DNA of 64,000 nt, from NCBI GenBank assembly GCA_964484125.1, contig CAZAEK010000004.1, forward strand, positions 132,701 through 196,700, given 5' to 3'. Within the stretch, counting starts at the first letter, position 1, and every line of letters begins with the position of its first letter. This DNA comes from DSSM01 sp964484125. GTDB lineage: Bacteria; Bacteroidota; Ignavibacteria; Tepidaquicellales; Tepidaquicellaceae. This document shows positions 53,372-62,424 of the stretch, one piece after another. The notes beneath the pieces are model-generated. The model did not search any database and had not been told where the DNA came from. It saw nothing but the letters and a program-made list of their open reading frames with translations. A program made the position numbers and the translations under genes.

Positions 53372-55189
53372 TTGAATAAAGATAAAAATATCAGACTCAG
53401 AAATATTGCAATAATTGCACATGTTGATCACGGTAAAACTACTTTAGTTGATCATATGTTCAGACAAAGCGGAACATTCAGACAAAATCAGGATGTTGAC
53501 GATAGAATTATGGACAGCATGGAACTTGAAAGAGAAAGAGGAATAACAATTGCCGCAAAAAATTGTTCGGTTTTCTGGGATGATATTAAAATAAATATTC
53601 TTGATACACCTGGTCATGCCGATTTCGGAGGTGAAGTAGAAAGGGCACTGATGATGGTTGATGGAGCAATACTTCTGGTTGATGCCTCAGAAGGTCCTTT
53701 ACCACAAACAAGATTCGTTTTAAAAAAGGCACTTGAATCGGGAAAGAAAATTATAGTTGTGATTAATAAAATTGACAGAAGAGATGCAAGACCTGCAGAA
53801 GTTCTGAATGAAATTTATGATTTATTCCTTGACCTTGATGCAACTGAAGAACAGATTGAATTTCCGATATTATATGCGGTAGGAAAGCAGGGTATAGCAA
53901 TGCGAACTCCTTCAGAAACCGGAACAGATTTGAAACCATTGTTTGAAGAAATAATTAAAGAAATTCCCCCGCCATCATTTATTCCTGGTGAACCTTTTCA
54001 AATGTTAGTAGCAGATCTCGATTATTCGGATTATATAGGAAGACTTGCTATCGGAAAAGTTGCAAACGGTTATGCAGAAACTAACGATAATCTTATTTGC
54101 ATTAATGAAGAAGGAGAAAATATTCCTTTGAAGGTTTCTAAAATACAGGCATATAACGGTTTATCATTAAAAGAAATTTCCAAAGCAGAACCTGGAGATA
54201 TAATCGTTATTGCAGGTATTGAAAATGTTCATATTGGTGATACAATTTGCAATCAATTAACTCCTAAGGCGCTTAAAAGAGTTGCAGTTGACGAACCTAC
54301 TATTGCAATGCTTTTCAGTATTAATACTTCACCTTTTGCAGGTAGGGAAGGTAAATATGTTCAGTCGGCGAAATTAAGAGAAAGATTATATAAAGAAACT
54401 CTCAGGAACGTTGCTCTTAAAGTTGAAGACGCAGAAACAAAGGATAGCTTTATAGTCAAGGGCAGAGGCGAATTTCAGATGGTCATACTGATAGAAACTT
54501 TAAGACGCGAAGGGTATGAACTAAGTGTTGGAAGGCCAAGTGTAATATTTAAAGAGAAAAATGGTGTTAGATTAGAGCCAATCGAACATTTGTTTATTGA
54601 TTGCGGTGAGAATTTTGTAGGAATTGTTACTGATAAACTTTCTCAGCGAAAAGGAAGAATGATAAATCTTGTTAATCACAGTACAGGCAGAGTTCGCATT
54701 GAATTTTCAATTCCATCAAGAGGATTAATTGGTTATCGGAATGAATTTCTGACAGATACAAAAGGCACAGGTATAATGAACAGTTATCTTCAGGGATATG
54801 AGGAATACCGTGGTGATTATCCATTGCGACTGACAGGTTCTTTAGTTTCCGATAGAGAAGGATTAGCTACCGGCTATGCCCTTTTCAATCTTGAGCCAAG
54901 GGGAGTTCTTTTTATAACTCCGGGTGAAGCACTTTATGAAGGAATGATAATTGGAGAAAATAATAAAAATAACGATTTAAACGTTAACGCCTGTAAACCT
55001 AAAAAACTTACAAACATGCGGGCATCAAGTAAGGACGATGGAATTATTTTAACTCCTGTTACTCCAATGACACTTGAAAAAGCAATTGAATTTATAAACG
55101 ATGACGAAATGGTTGAAGTTACACCTTTGAACATACGACTTCGCAAAATTGAATTATCTGCTCAGAAGCGTAACTCCGGTAATAAATAA
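53372..55189 (+). CDS. typA: GTPase TypA/BipA
   Basis: 605 residues, the normal length. G1 AHVDHGKTTLVDHM, G2 region RERGITIAAKNC, G3 DTPGHADFGGEVER and G4 NKIDRRDARP are all present, then EF-Tu-like domain II, an EF-G III/V-like pair (GRGEFQMVILIETLRREGYELSVGRP) and the TypA-specific C-terminal domain (PRGLIGYRNEFLTDTKGTG, TNMRASSKDD). It binds ribosomes and helps 50S assembly and growth under stress. The start is TTG at 53372; the ATG at 53359 is in another frame. Confidence 0.96.
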   Translation: MNKDKNIRLRNIAIIAHVDHGKTTLVDHMFRQSGTFRQNQDVDDRIMDSMELERERGITIAAKNCSVFWDDIKINILDTPGHADFGGEVERALMMVDGAILLVDASEGPLPQTRFVLKKALESGKKIIVVINKIDRRDARPAEVLNEIYDLFLDLDATEEQIEFPILYAVGKQGIAMRTPSETGTDLKPLFEEIIKEIPPPSFIPGEPFQMLVADLDYSDYIGRLAIGKVANGYAETNDNLICINEEGENIPLKVSKIQAYNGLSLKEISKAEPGDIIVIAGIENVHIGDTICNQLTPKALKRVAVDEPTIAMLFSINTSPFAGREGKYVQSAKLRERLYKETLRNVALKVEDAETKDSFIVKGRGEFQMVILIETLRREGYELSVGRPSVIFKEKNGVRLEPIEHLFIDCGENFVGIVTDKLSQRKGRMINLVNHSTGRVRIEFSIPSRGLIGYRNEFLTDTKGTGIMNSYLQGYEEYRGDYPLRLTGSLVSDREGLATGYALFNLEPRGVLFITPGEALYEGMIIGENNKNNDLNVNACKPKKLTNMRASSKDDGIILTPVTPMTLEKAIEFINDDEMVEVTPLNIRLRKIELSAQKRNSGNK

Positions 55190-55398
55190 TTTATTTATTA
55201 AAAGATTCTCTTTATCTAATTCGAGTTATGCCTGAAAATATAGGCTTATTTAGTTCGCTTTTGTTGTTTATTACTGTGATTTCTATGCCAGCAATAGAAA
55301 ACCAAAATCTTTTTATGCAACTATTATTAAGAAAAAAGCGTATCTTATATTGAAGCAGGCTTTCTGTTTCAAATTAAAAATATAAGGAGAATCAAAGT

Positions 55399-55719
55399 AT
55401 GAAAAAAATAATATTAATATCTGCGTTTATGCTGATTCCTATTGCGTTTGCTTTTTCTCAGGATAATTCTGACTTTAAAGAAAGGGATTCTAAAAAAATT
55501 ACAACTGTAATTAGTGAGGTCTCATGCCCCGATTGTCAGGGCTGGGGTTGGACAGTTGGATACTCCTACAGATTTGGAAAACTTGACTCCAAAACAAACA
55601 GTTCTGATGGATTGAAGAAGAACAATCGTTTTGATTCAATGGAAATGCAATTGCAAAGAATTAAATGCAATCATTGCGGAGGAAACGGTAAAGTTTATGA
55701 AATAGTTAAGGTTAAGTGA
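55399..55719 (+). CDS. Small secreted protein with two DnaJ-like zinc-finger motifs
   Basis: 106 residues with a signal peptide (MKKIILISAFMLIPIAFAFS). Two CxxCxGxG motifs occur: CPDCQGWGW at about 46 and CNHCGGNGK at about 93. DnaJ zinc fingers have four such motifs in two pairs; here only two are present, 46 residues apart, and no J domain. The two could together hold one zinc ion outside the cytoplasm. A role in redox or protein folding at the envelope is a guess. The ATG has AAGGAG upstream, and a terminator follows. Confidence 0.7.
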   Translation: MKKIILISAFMLIPIAFAFSQDNSDFKERDSKKITTVISEVSCPDCQGWGWTVGYSYRFGKLDSKTNSSDGLKKNNRFDSMEMQLQRIKCNHCGGNGKVYEIVKVK

Positions 55720-55747
55720 AGTAAATAATTATACATAGAATAATTAT

Positions 55748-55776
55748 AAAACCCGGATATTTTCTCCGGGTTTTTT
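55748..55776 (+). terminator. Terminator after the zinc-motif gene
   Basis: ACCCGGA (55751-55757) and TCCGGGT (55765-55771) with an A run before and T run after. Confidence 0.88.
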
Positions 55777-56001
55777 ATATACAAAAAAATGTATTGCTTT
55801 TTAATTTAATTATTTGTTAATTACACGACTTGTAAGTTGTACTGGGGGGGATTGGGTAAACAATAAGTTGATTTTTTAATATGTAATAAGTATATTTTAC
55901 TGATAGTTAAATTCACTTTTGTTAACCTAAATAAAGCATCTGAATTGATTTCAAAACTTATAAACAAACAATCTTATAAACTTACAAAAGGGTGTTTCAG
56001 T

Positions 56002-58044
56002 ATGAAAAGACTCATTTCTTCCTTCTTATTTTTTGTCATGCTCCTGTCATTTGCGGAACTTATGGCACAACCGTCGCCCCCGATTTTAATTTCTCCTCCT
56101 AATGGTGCAACGAACGTGTCTTTGTTTCCTACATTTGACTGGTCAGACGTAAGCGGTGCTACAAGTTACCGTATTCAGGTTTTTCAGGGCGCTAATACAG
56201 TCCTCGATGTGAGTAATATTACACAATCTCAGTATTCAGTTATTAGTGCAGTTTTAACCGGTAATACAAATTATTACTGGAGAGTAAACGCAACTGGGCC
56301 TTCCGGTACCAGCGGTTGGTCTGCACAGTGGACATTTACTACTGTAGTAGCGGCTCCTCCTATCCCTGTACTTTCTGCTCCGGCTAATGGCTCAACAGGA
56401 GTTTCTCTTACTCCGGTTCTTTCCTGGAACTCTTCACCAGGTGCAACTCAGTACAGGGTTCAGGTCTCTACAACTTCCAATTTTACTTCCACAGTTGTTG
56501 ATGTAAGCGGTCTTGCAAATACAGGTTATGTTATTCAGTCCGGAGTTCTTTCGAATGGTGTTCAATATTTTTGGAGAGTAAATGCATCTAACACTGGTGG
56601 TACGAGTGATTGGTCAACAGTTTGGAATTTTACAACAATTGTTGCTCCTCCACCTGCTCCGACACTAATCTCTCCTCTTAACGGAGCAACAAATGTAACT
56701 GTTACTCCGACACTTGATTGGTCAGATGTCAGCGGAGCTACGGGTTACAATGTACAGGTTGCTTTGAATTCCTCTTTTACTGCTCTTGTATATGATGAAT
56801 CTGTAACAACATCTCAGGTTACTCTGCCTTCAGGTACTCTTTCAGGGCAAACCTTATATTACTGGAGAGTCGCTGCTGTTAATGCCGGCGGTCAGGGAAA
56901 CTATACTACTCCATGGAGTTTTACAACAATAGTAGCACCTCCAGCTGCACCTTTCCTTGCAGCTCCACCTAATAATGCTACTGGTGTTTCCAGAACACCA
57001 ACTCTTGATTGGAATGATGTACCAACTGCTACTTCCTACAGGGTTCAGGTTTCAACAAATCCATCTTTCACCACTACAGTTGTAAATATTGTTACAGGAA
57101 GTTCATCTTCTTATACTGTTCCATTCGGAGTATTGAATTACAACACACTTTATTACTGGAGAGTTAATGCTTCGAATGCTGGTGGAACAGGACAATGGTC
57201 AGCTGTCTGGAATTTCACAACAGTAATTCAGGCACCTCCTGCTCCTACGCTTATTGCTCCTCCAAATGGTTCTACAGGTCAATCTTTAACCCCGCTTCTT
57301 GACTGGTCAGATGTAACCGGAGCAAATGCATATAGAGTACAGATTTCAACGTCTTCATTTTTTAATACAACAGTACTTGATGTTAATAATGTAGCACAGT
57401 CTGAATTTAATGTTCCCAGTGGAATACTTACAGGAAATACACAATATTATTGGAGAGTTGCCGGAATTAACTCAGGTGGACAGGGTTTATACTCTTCCAC
57501 ATGGAGTTTTACAACTCAGAATACTTTCTTTTTAAATCTTAAAGTATATCTTGAAGGTTTCTGGAATGGAACAAAACAAGTCAAGGATACAGTCAGGGTA
57601 TATTTAGCTAATCCTACATCACCATTTACATTAAAGGACAGTTCAGCTGCATTTTTAGATAGTACCGGCTCTGCTCTTATCAGTTTGGGAAAAGCTCCTA
57701 ACGGAAATTATTACATAGTAGTAAAGCATAGGAACCATCTTGAGACCTGGAGTAGTACAGCTCCTTCATTTGCAACAGGTTCAACTTCAAACTATGATTT
57801 CACAACTGCTGCAACAAAAGCATATGGCAGCAACATGAAACAAGTTGGTTCTGTATGGGTTCTCTATGGCGGCGATGGTAATGCAGACGGTTTTGTAAAC
57901 CCCGATGACTATATATTATTCAGGCAGCAATTTGGACGCGATGGATATAAAGGTTCAGATTATAACGGCGATGGTTTTGTGGATGGATATGATTTACCGA
58001 TAATTTATTCTAATTTTGGTAAAAGCTATGCTCGCCCATTTTGA
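56002..58044 (+). CDS. Secreted protein with five Fn3-like repeats and a dockerin-like tail
   Basis: 680 residues from ATG 56002, which starts the signal peptide MKRLISSFLFFVMLLSFAEL; a TTG at 55945 would add 19 residues and is less likely. Five Fn3-like repeats of about 95 residues follow (each has P..L..P.NG.T.V...P.LDW.DV.GA..YR.QV and ends YYWRV.A.N..G.G.WS..W.FTT). A linker domain (about 505-600) comes next, and the C terminus has two EF-hand-like loops, GDGNADGFVNPDDYILF and DYNGDGFVDGYDLPII, the duplicated D.N.DG....D form of dockerin type I. There is no T9SS tail. The next gene, 49 bases on, does have one. A surface complex of the two is an inference. Confidence 0.85.
   Translation: MKRLISSFLFFVMLLSFAELMAQPSPPILISPPNGATNVSLFPTFDWSDVSGATSYRIQVFQGANTVLDVSNITQSQYSVISAVLTGNTNYYWRVNATGPSGTSGWSAQWTFTTVVAAPPIPVLSAPANGSTGVSLTPVLSWNSSPGATQYRVQVSTTSNFTSTVVDVSGLANTGYVIQSGVLSNGVQYFWRVNASNTGGTSDWSTVWNFTTIVAPPPAPTLISPLNGATNVTVTPTLDWSDVSGATGYNVQVALNSSFTALVYDESVTTSQVTLPSGTLSGQTLYYWRVAAVNAGGQGNYTTPWSFTTIVAPPAAPFLAAPPNNATGVSRTPTLDWNDVPTATSYRVQVSTNPSFTTTVVNIVTGSSSSYTVPFGVLNYNTLYYWRVNASNAGGTGQWSAVWNFTTVIQAPPAPTLIAPPNGSTGQSLTPLLDWSDVTGANAYRVQISTSSFFNTTVLDVNNVAQSEFNVPSGILTGNTQYYWRVAGINSGGQGLYSSTWSFTTQNTFFLNLKVYLEGFWNGTKQVKDTVRVYLANPTSPFTLKDSSAAFLDSTGSALISLGKAPNGNYYIVVKHRNHLETWSSTAPSFATGSTSNYDFTTAATKAYGSNMKQVGSVWVLYGGDGNADGFVNPDDYILFRQQFGRDGYKGSDYNGDGFVDGYDLPIIYSNFGKSYARPF
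56071..57519 (+). repeat. Five tandem Fn3-like repeat units in DNA
   Basis: Units start near 56071, 56353, 56644, 56935 and 57232 and are about 282-297 bases long. They share the protein pattern but have drifted at DNA level, so they are old duplications rather than recent copies. Confidence 0.85.
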
Positions 58045-58093
58045 TATAATGTATTAATTAAATTATTTTTTTAAATTCAAAACCGTGAATAAA

Positions 58094-58912
58094 ATGAAAA
58101 AAATATTTTTTATAATAATTCTAACCGGACTTTTAACCTCAACAGTATTTGCTCAAAAAGTTTCGTTCAGTTTGCTTAATGCAAGACTCGAAAACGGAAA
58201 AGTTGTTGTTGATGTTTATGCAACTGTTCCTTCAGGGCAGACCTGGAAAGCAGGACCTACAAATATCAGAATAAATTATTATACAGAACCGGCAGGATTT
58301 ATTAGTCTTGTCGAAGAAGATCCGGTAATAAATGCAAACTCAAATATTTCCAATAACGCAAATTACGGGAATATTACTTCAACCTCTATTTTAAATGGAA
58401 CAGCTGCAAGTTTAAATATTTTACTGATTTACCAGAAGCCAGCATACCAGTTCACTTCCGGTAGTTATTGGTTAGGCAGTCTGAAATTCAACTGGACAAA
58501 CCAGACTGCATGTATTTATGCTAACTTTAACACTAATTCAGCTGTATTTGATGATAATACACCTCTTGCTTACGGTTCTGGTTGGACAAAGGTTGACCCT
58601 ACTCCATGTATAATTTCAGGTATTTCGCAAATTCCTGAAGAAGTACCTACTGAATATATTTTATCTCAAAACTATCCTAACCCATTTAATCCTGTTACCA
58701 AAATAAAATTCTCAATTCCAAAGGAAGGAATGGTAACATTAAGAGTATTTGATATGCTCGGAAGGGAAGTCGCAGAGTTAGTTAATGAATTCAAATCAAC
58801 AGGTACTTACATAATTGATTTTAACGGAAGTGAATTATCATCAGGTATTTATTATTACAGACTTGAAACGCCTGAATTCTTTGATGTTAAGAAGATGATT
58901 TTAATCAAGTAA
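58094..58912 (+). CDS. Secreted cohesin-like domain protein with T9SS tail
   Basis: 272 residues from ATG 58094 (a GTG at 58085 is three codons earlier). The signal peptide MKKIFFIIILTGLLTSTVFA is followed by one beta-sandwich domain (about 22-185; FSLLNARLENGKVVVDVYATVPSG, IRINYYTEP, YWLGSLKFNWTN). The early V.V.V strand and later Y.LG.L.F pattern resemble cohesin or similar sandwich domains, though without close match. The T9SS sorting domain ends it (LSQNYPNPFNPVTKI...FDMLGREV...KKMILIK). It follows the dockerin-like protein by 49 bases on the same strand. It could serve as its surface anchor. The cohesin call is tentative. Confidence 0.75.
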   Translation: MKKIFFIIILTGLLTSTVFAQKVSFSLLNARLENGKVVVDVYATVPSGQTWKAGPTNIRINYYTEPAGFISLVEEDPVINANSNISNNANYGNITSTSILNGTAASLNILLIYQKPAYQFTSGSYWLGSLKFNWTNQTACIYANFNTNSAVFDDNTPLAYGSGWTKVDPTPCIISGISQIPEEVPTEYILSQNYPNPFNPVTKIKFSIPKEGMVTLRVFDMLGREVAELVNEFKSTGTYIIDFNGSELSSGIYYYRLETPEFFDVKKMILIK

Positions 58913-58936
58913 TAAAAAAGTTATTTTTAATTATGG

Positions 58937-58972
58937 AAAAAAGCTATCATCCTTTTGGGTGATAGCTTTTCT
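58937..58972. terminator. Bidirectional terminator
   Basis: AAAAGCTATCATCC (58937-58950) pairs with GGGTGATAGCTTTT (58957-58970; contains a G-T pair). It lies between convergent T9SS genes. Confidence 0.88.
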
Positions 58973-59007
58973 TATTATATAAGGAGGCAGATGGATTTTT
59001 AACAGTG

Positions 59008-61845
59008 TTATTTCAGGAGTATCATCTTTTTTGTATCTGTGAATTTTTCAGTACCTGAGGTTGAAATAATTCTGTAAAAATATACTCCGCTTGATTGATT
59101 GGAGAGATTCAATTCTTTGGTATAATATCCTGCTTTCAAATTTTCATTTACAACTTTTAATACTTCTTTTCCTGTTATGTCATAAATAATAATTGAAACA
59201 TTTGCATCTTCAGGTAGTGTGAAATCAATTTTTGTTGAAGGATTGAAAGGATTTGGATAGTTTTGTGATATTGTAAATTTTTCCGGAATACCAATATTTA
59301 TAATATTTGAAAGATTGAAGTATTCAAAGTTTCCATTGTAATCAATCTGTTTCAATCTGTATTTATATTTCCCGGTTTCTGTGCATTTATCAGTGAAATT
59401 ATAATTAATAATGCTGTTTGAGTTCCCGTTGCCCTGAATAAAACCAACTTTATACCATTCTGAATAAGAGTTTCCATCGGATGAATATTGCTTTTCAATA
59501 TCAAAGCCCTTGTTATTGATTTCTGATGATGTTGACCAGGAAAGTTTTACATGATTACCGTAAGAGGTCCCTGAAAAAGCCATTAATTCAACAGGCATTG
59601 CGCCCTGATTCCCTACGACGAAATATGAGAAACTGTTAATACTTCCAGCTTCAACCAGATAAGAAGCTTCTCCTCCTGAAATAGTCGCGGGTATTTCAGT
59701 CCAGGTCCCTCCTGAATAATGACCAACTACTATTGACCCTGAAGGTTGGAAGTTTGCTCCATATTCTCCGGTGTTAAACTGGAATTTTAAAGTTACTGTA
59801 GGATTTCCTCCTGTATTATTGGACACATTCCATTCTCTTGTAACGCATTTCGTAGGGTCAGGAGGATTGTTTGTATAAGAGTCCTTTACAGATACTGAGA
59901 AGTTTCCTTCTTCTCCTCCTGTAATTCTTACTGTTGCGGGATTATAGGCAGAGTTTCCAATAGGGAATAATGCATCCGAATTAGTCTTGCAGTATCTATA
60001 CATTAATCCTGTACTGTTAGTATTTACGTAGTAGTTTGAACCGTATCCAGTGATTGTAGCATCCGCTCCAATTGTCAGATTTTTATCACCTAATATGAGT
60101 TTCCCGCCGGATACGTCTAAATTCTGCGTTAGTGTAATATTATTGCTTAATGTTACTCCGTTTGAATTTAAAATTTCTATACTTCTGCATTCAGAAAAAC
60201 TATGACCTGTAACCTGATTGGTTTCATTTCCATAGAAAACATATTTAGATGTAGAGCTAAAGTATTTTGTCCCTGTAGATGTTATATTTCCTGCCAGTCC
60301 GGTTGATTTTGAAGTTTTTATTGTTCCATATACGGAGAAATCTGTTCCTCCGCTAATTGTATAATTTCCCATATCAAACACTCCGCTTACGTAAACACTA
60401 GTTGATATACTTCTGTTTGCATGCAGAATTACTCCGGAATTATTAGATATTATGAGGTTTTTTGGACCGCCGGAAGAAGGAAGTTCAGCATCGGTTGTAG
60501 TTCTTTCACTAGTCCCGTTGTAATTAAGAGTTGCAGAATTTGAATAAATAATTGTATATCCGTTTCTATTTAAATTACCATTTGTCATATAGAGTGTCCC
60601 TGATATGAAAAAATTGTTTCCTAAGCTTACTCCAGCTGAATTATTTATTGTAATATTATTGCAATTACTGAAAGCATCTCCGATAGTTTGTGCTGAAGTC
60701 CCGTTAAATATGTAATTTGCTCCGTCATCGAATTTTCTAGTTCCTGAAACCTGAATTGAACCTGATAATCCGGATTCTCTCAACCCTTCAGTATTCTTTG
60801 TTGCAATAGTAGAGTTTGTTTTTAATTCGAAATTTCCATCCCCATTAATAATACTGTTCCCGCAGTCAAGGTATCCGTTAATGACGAAACTTTTCCCACT
60901 GGATATATTTAAACTTCCGCTTGATAATGTAAATGTTCGTTGTGAGATTAGAGTAAAGTCGCTGTTCATAGTGAATGTTCCTGTTGTGTTTAATTCCCAG
61001 TTTATGTAACTATCATTTATTGTTCCTCCGGATTTTGTAAATGAATAGCCACTTCCTTTAAAAACTACAGTTAATCTTGCATCAGAATAGTCATTATTGT
61101 GGGAAAAAGTTCCACCGTTTTGTATATAATTTTTCGATATGTTAAGTATGTAAGTTCTGTAGGTACTGCTGTTTCCATCAGCGAAATAAAATAAACCACT
61201 ATTTATTTCGAGATTGCCTTCTACATTAAATATTAATCCTTTTTGTTCATTGGTCAAAGCAAATTTTTTCCCGTTTGTTGAAGCGATTTTTAAATCTCCC
61301 TGAACCGTTGTTACTTCTGCATTAAAATTTACATCTGTGCTCTGTGACGCAGCGAAATTAATTTCCAGATTACCGAAAGTTGTGCTTGGAATATCACCCA
61401 TACTGCTTTCTGATAACTTGATAATGAAATTACTGGATTCTCCGAATGTTCTTGTTCCTGCCTGCAATATTGTACTGGCAAAAGCGCCTGTATTATTGTG
61501 AATATAAGTTCCACCATTATCAATCTGGAATGTTGTTGAAGCTGATAATGTTACCGAGTAATCTGCCTGTAATGTTCCTCCGCTTTCAATCCATACTTTA
61601 GAATTTTCTCCTGATACTGACCATGTATCTGTATTTGTCATTATATGTCCGTTTTGAATAACGAAAATATCTCCCGAAGTGAAATTATCCGGCGAATATC
61701 CAGTTCCATCCCTGTTTGTTTTCCAACTGTCTAACATTTCAGGTTTCAAATTACCTGCAGAATAATATGTTGTTTGTCCATTAGTATTGCTGGCCATAAA
61801 AATGAAAACCCCTAACGCAAAGAGAAGATTGAATAATGTTTTCAT
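59008..61845 (-). CDS. Large secreted repeat protein with T9SS tail (beta-solenoid-like)
   Basis: 945 residues. A signal peptide is followed by about 620 residues of short strands rich in Asn, Ser, Thr and Gly (GNLEINSG, FTLSSGSLNISSG, ITINNSAGVSLGNNF, VILHANRSISTS), as in filamentous or solenoid adhesins. An immunoglobulin-like module at about 765-860 has PVELMAFSGTSYGNHVKLSW and STSSEINNKGFDIEK, which matches the module of the protein at 37067-39502. The T9SS sorting domain ends it (ISQNYPNPFNPSTKI...YDITGKEV...KKMILLK). No enzyme site seen. The two proteins look like paralogues of one surface-protein family. Confidence 0.85.
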   Translation of the reverse strand: MKTLFNLLFALGVFIFMASNTNGQTTYYSAGNLKPEMLDSWKTNRDGTGYSPDNFTSGDIFVIQNGHIMTNTDTWSVSGENSKVWIESGGTLQADYSVTLSASTTFQIDNGGTYIHNNTGAFASTILQAGTRTFGESSNFIIKLSESSMGDIPSTTFGNLEINFAASQSTDVNFNAEVTTVQGDLKIASTNGKKFALTNEQKGLIFNVEGNLEINSGLFYFADGNSSTYRTYILNISKNYIQNGGTFSHNNDYSDARLTVVFKGSGYSFTKSGGTINDSYINWELNTTGTFTMNSDFTLISQRTFTLSSGSLNISSGKSFVINGYLDCGNSIINGDGNFELKTNSTIATKNTEGLRESGLSGSIQVSGTRKFDDGANYIFNGTSAQTIGDAFSNCNNITINNSAGVSLGNNFFISGTLYMTNGNLNRNGYTIIYSNSATLNYNGTSERTTTDAELPSSGGPKNLIISNNSGVILHANRSISTSVYVSGVFDMGNYTISGGTDFSVYGTIKTSKSTGLAGNITSTGTKYFSSTSKYVFYGNETNQVTGHSFSECRSIEILNSNGVTLSNNITLTQNLDVSGGKLILGDKNLTIGADATITGYGSNYYVNTNSTGLMYRYCKTNSDALFPIGNSAYNPATVRITGGEEGNFSVSVKDSYTNNPPDPTKCVTREWNVSNNTGGNPTVTLKFQFNTGEYGANFQPSGSIVVGHYSGGTWTEIPATISGGEASYLVEAGSINSFSYFVVGNQGAMPVELMAFSGTSYGNHVKLSWSTSSEINNKGFDIEKQYSSDGNSYSEWYKVGFIQGNGNSNSIINYNFTDKCTETGKYKYRLKQIDYNGNFEYFNLSNIINIGIPEKFTISQNYPNPFNPSTKIDFTLPEDANVSIIIYDITGKEVLKVVNENLKAGYYTKELNLSNQSSGVYFYRIISTSGTEKFTDTKKMILLK

Positions 61846-62424
61846 TTTAAAAATCCTTTGTTTTGAGAATGTTTTGTAAAAAATAAATAACTTTTAATAT
61901 TGGTAATATCAAAAGTCTATGGATTAAAAATGTATTATGAACATTTATTTTTATAAAATTTTCTATTGCTAAGTTGTCTTCTATGTTTTCCATCTGACTT
62001 TGTCTTTATTTCGACATTATAATTAATACAATTTTTATACCAAATTTTAATTAAACATTTGTTCGAAATTTTGCAAATTAATCTCAAGCGTTTGTTTCAA
62101 ATTGAGACTCATTTTCTCATTTTGAAACTTAAAAAAATGTTCAAAATAATTGTTTGTTTTAACTGATTTATTTAATTATAATTAAATAAATAACCTAAAT
62201 AAATATCTTATTCATATTATTATAACTTATATATTAATATACTAATTAGAAAAAGTTTATTAATCTGCTGTTATTATTTTCTTAATATATTTCAAAGAAT
62301 TCTTTTAATAAAAAAATCTAAACTTTTTAAAATTTTATTATACCTTTATTTTTAGTTATGAATTAATTTCTTAATTTAATATTTTATAGTTTGAAATATT
62401 TTTTAAAAACTCAATTTATTTTCA
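61846..62424. other. AT-rich intergenic region with one strong inverted repeat
   Basis: 579 bases between divergent surface-protein genes. I see no gene in it. The inverted repeat at 62094-62128 is the only clear structure. Confidence 0.7.
62094..62128. promoter_or_regulatory. Inverted repeat, 14-bp arms with one mismatch
   Basis: GTTTCAAATTGAGA (62094-62107) and TCTCATTTTGAAAC (62115-62128) pair at 13 of 14 positions around CTCATTT. It lies about 297 bases before the next gene and 248 before the divergent one. No T run follows, so an operator is more likely than a terminator. Confidence 0.45.

Noticed and set aside
55228..55353. 41-codon open frame before the zinc-motif gene
   Set aside because: No ribosome site, no recognisable motif and composition like the non-coding surroundings.
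56071..57519. CRISPR-like or other direct repeat array
   Set aside because: The periodicity of about 290 bases comes from Fn3-like protein repeats in one continuous coding frame; there are no short identical repeats with spacers.
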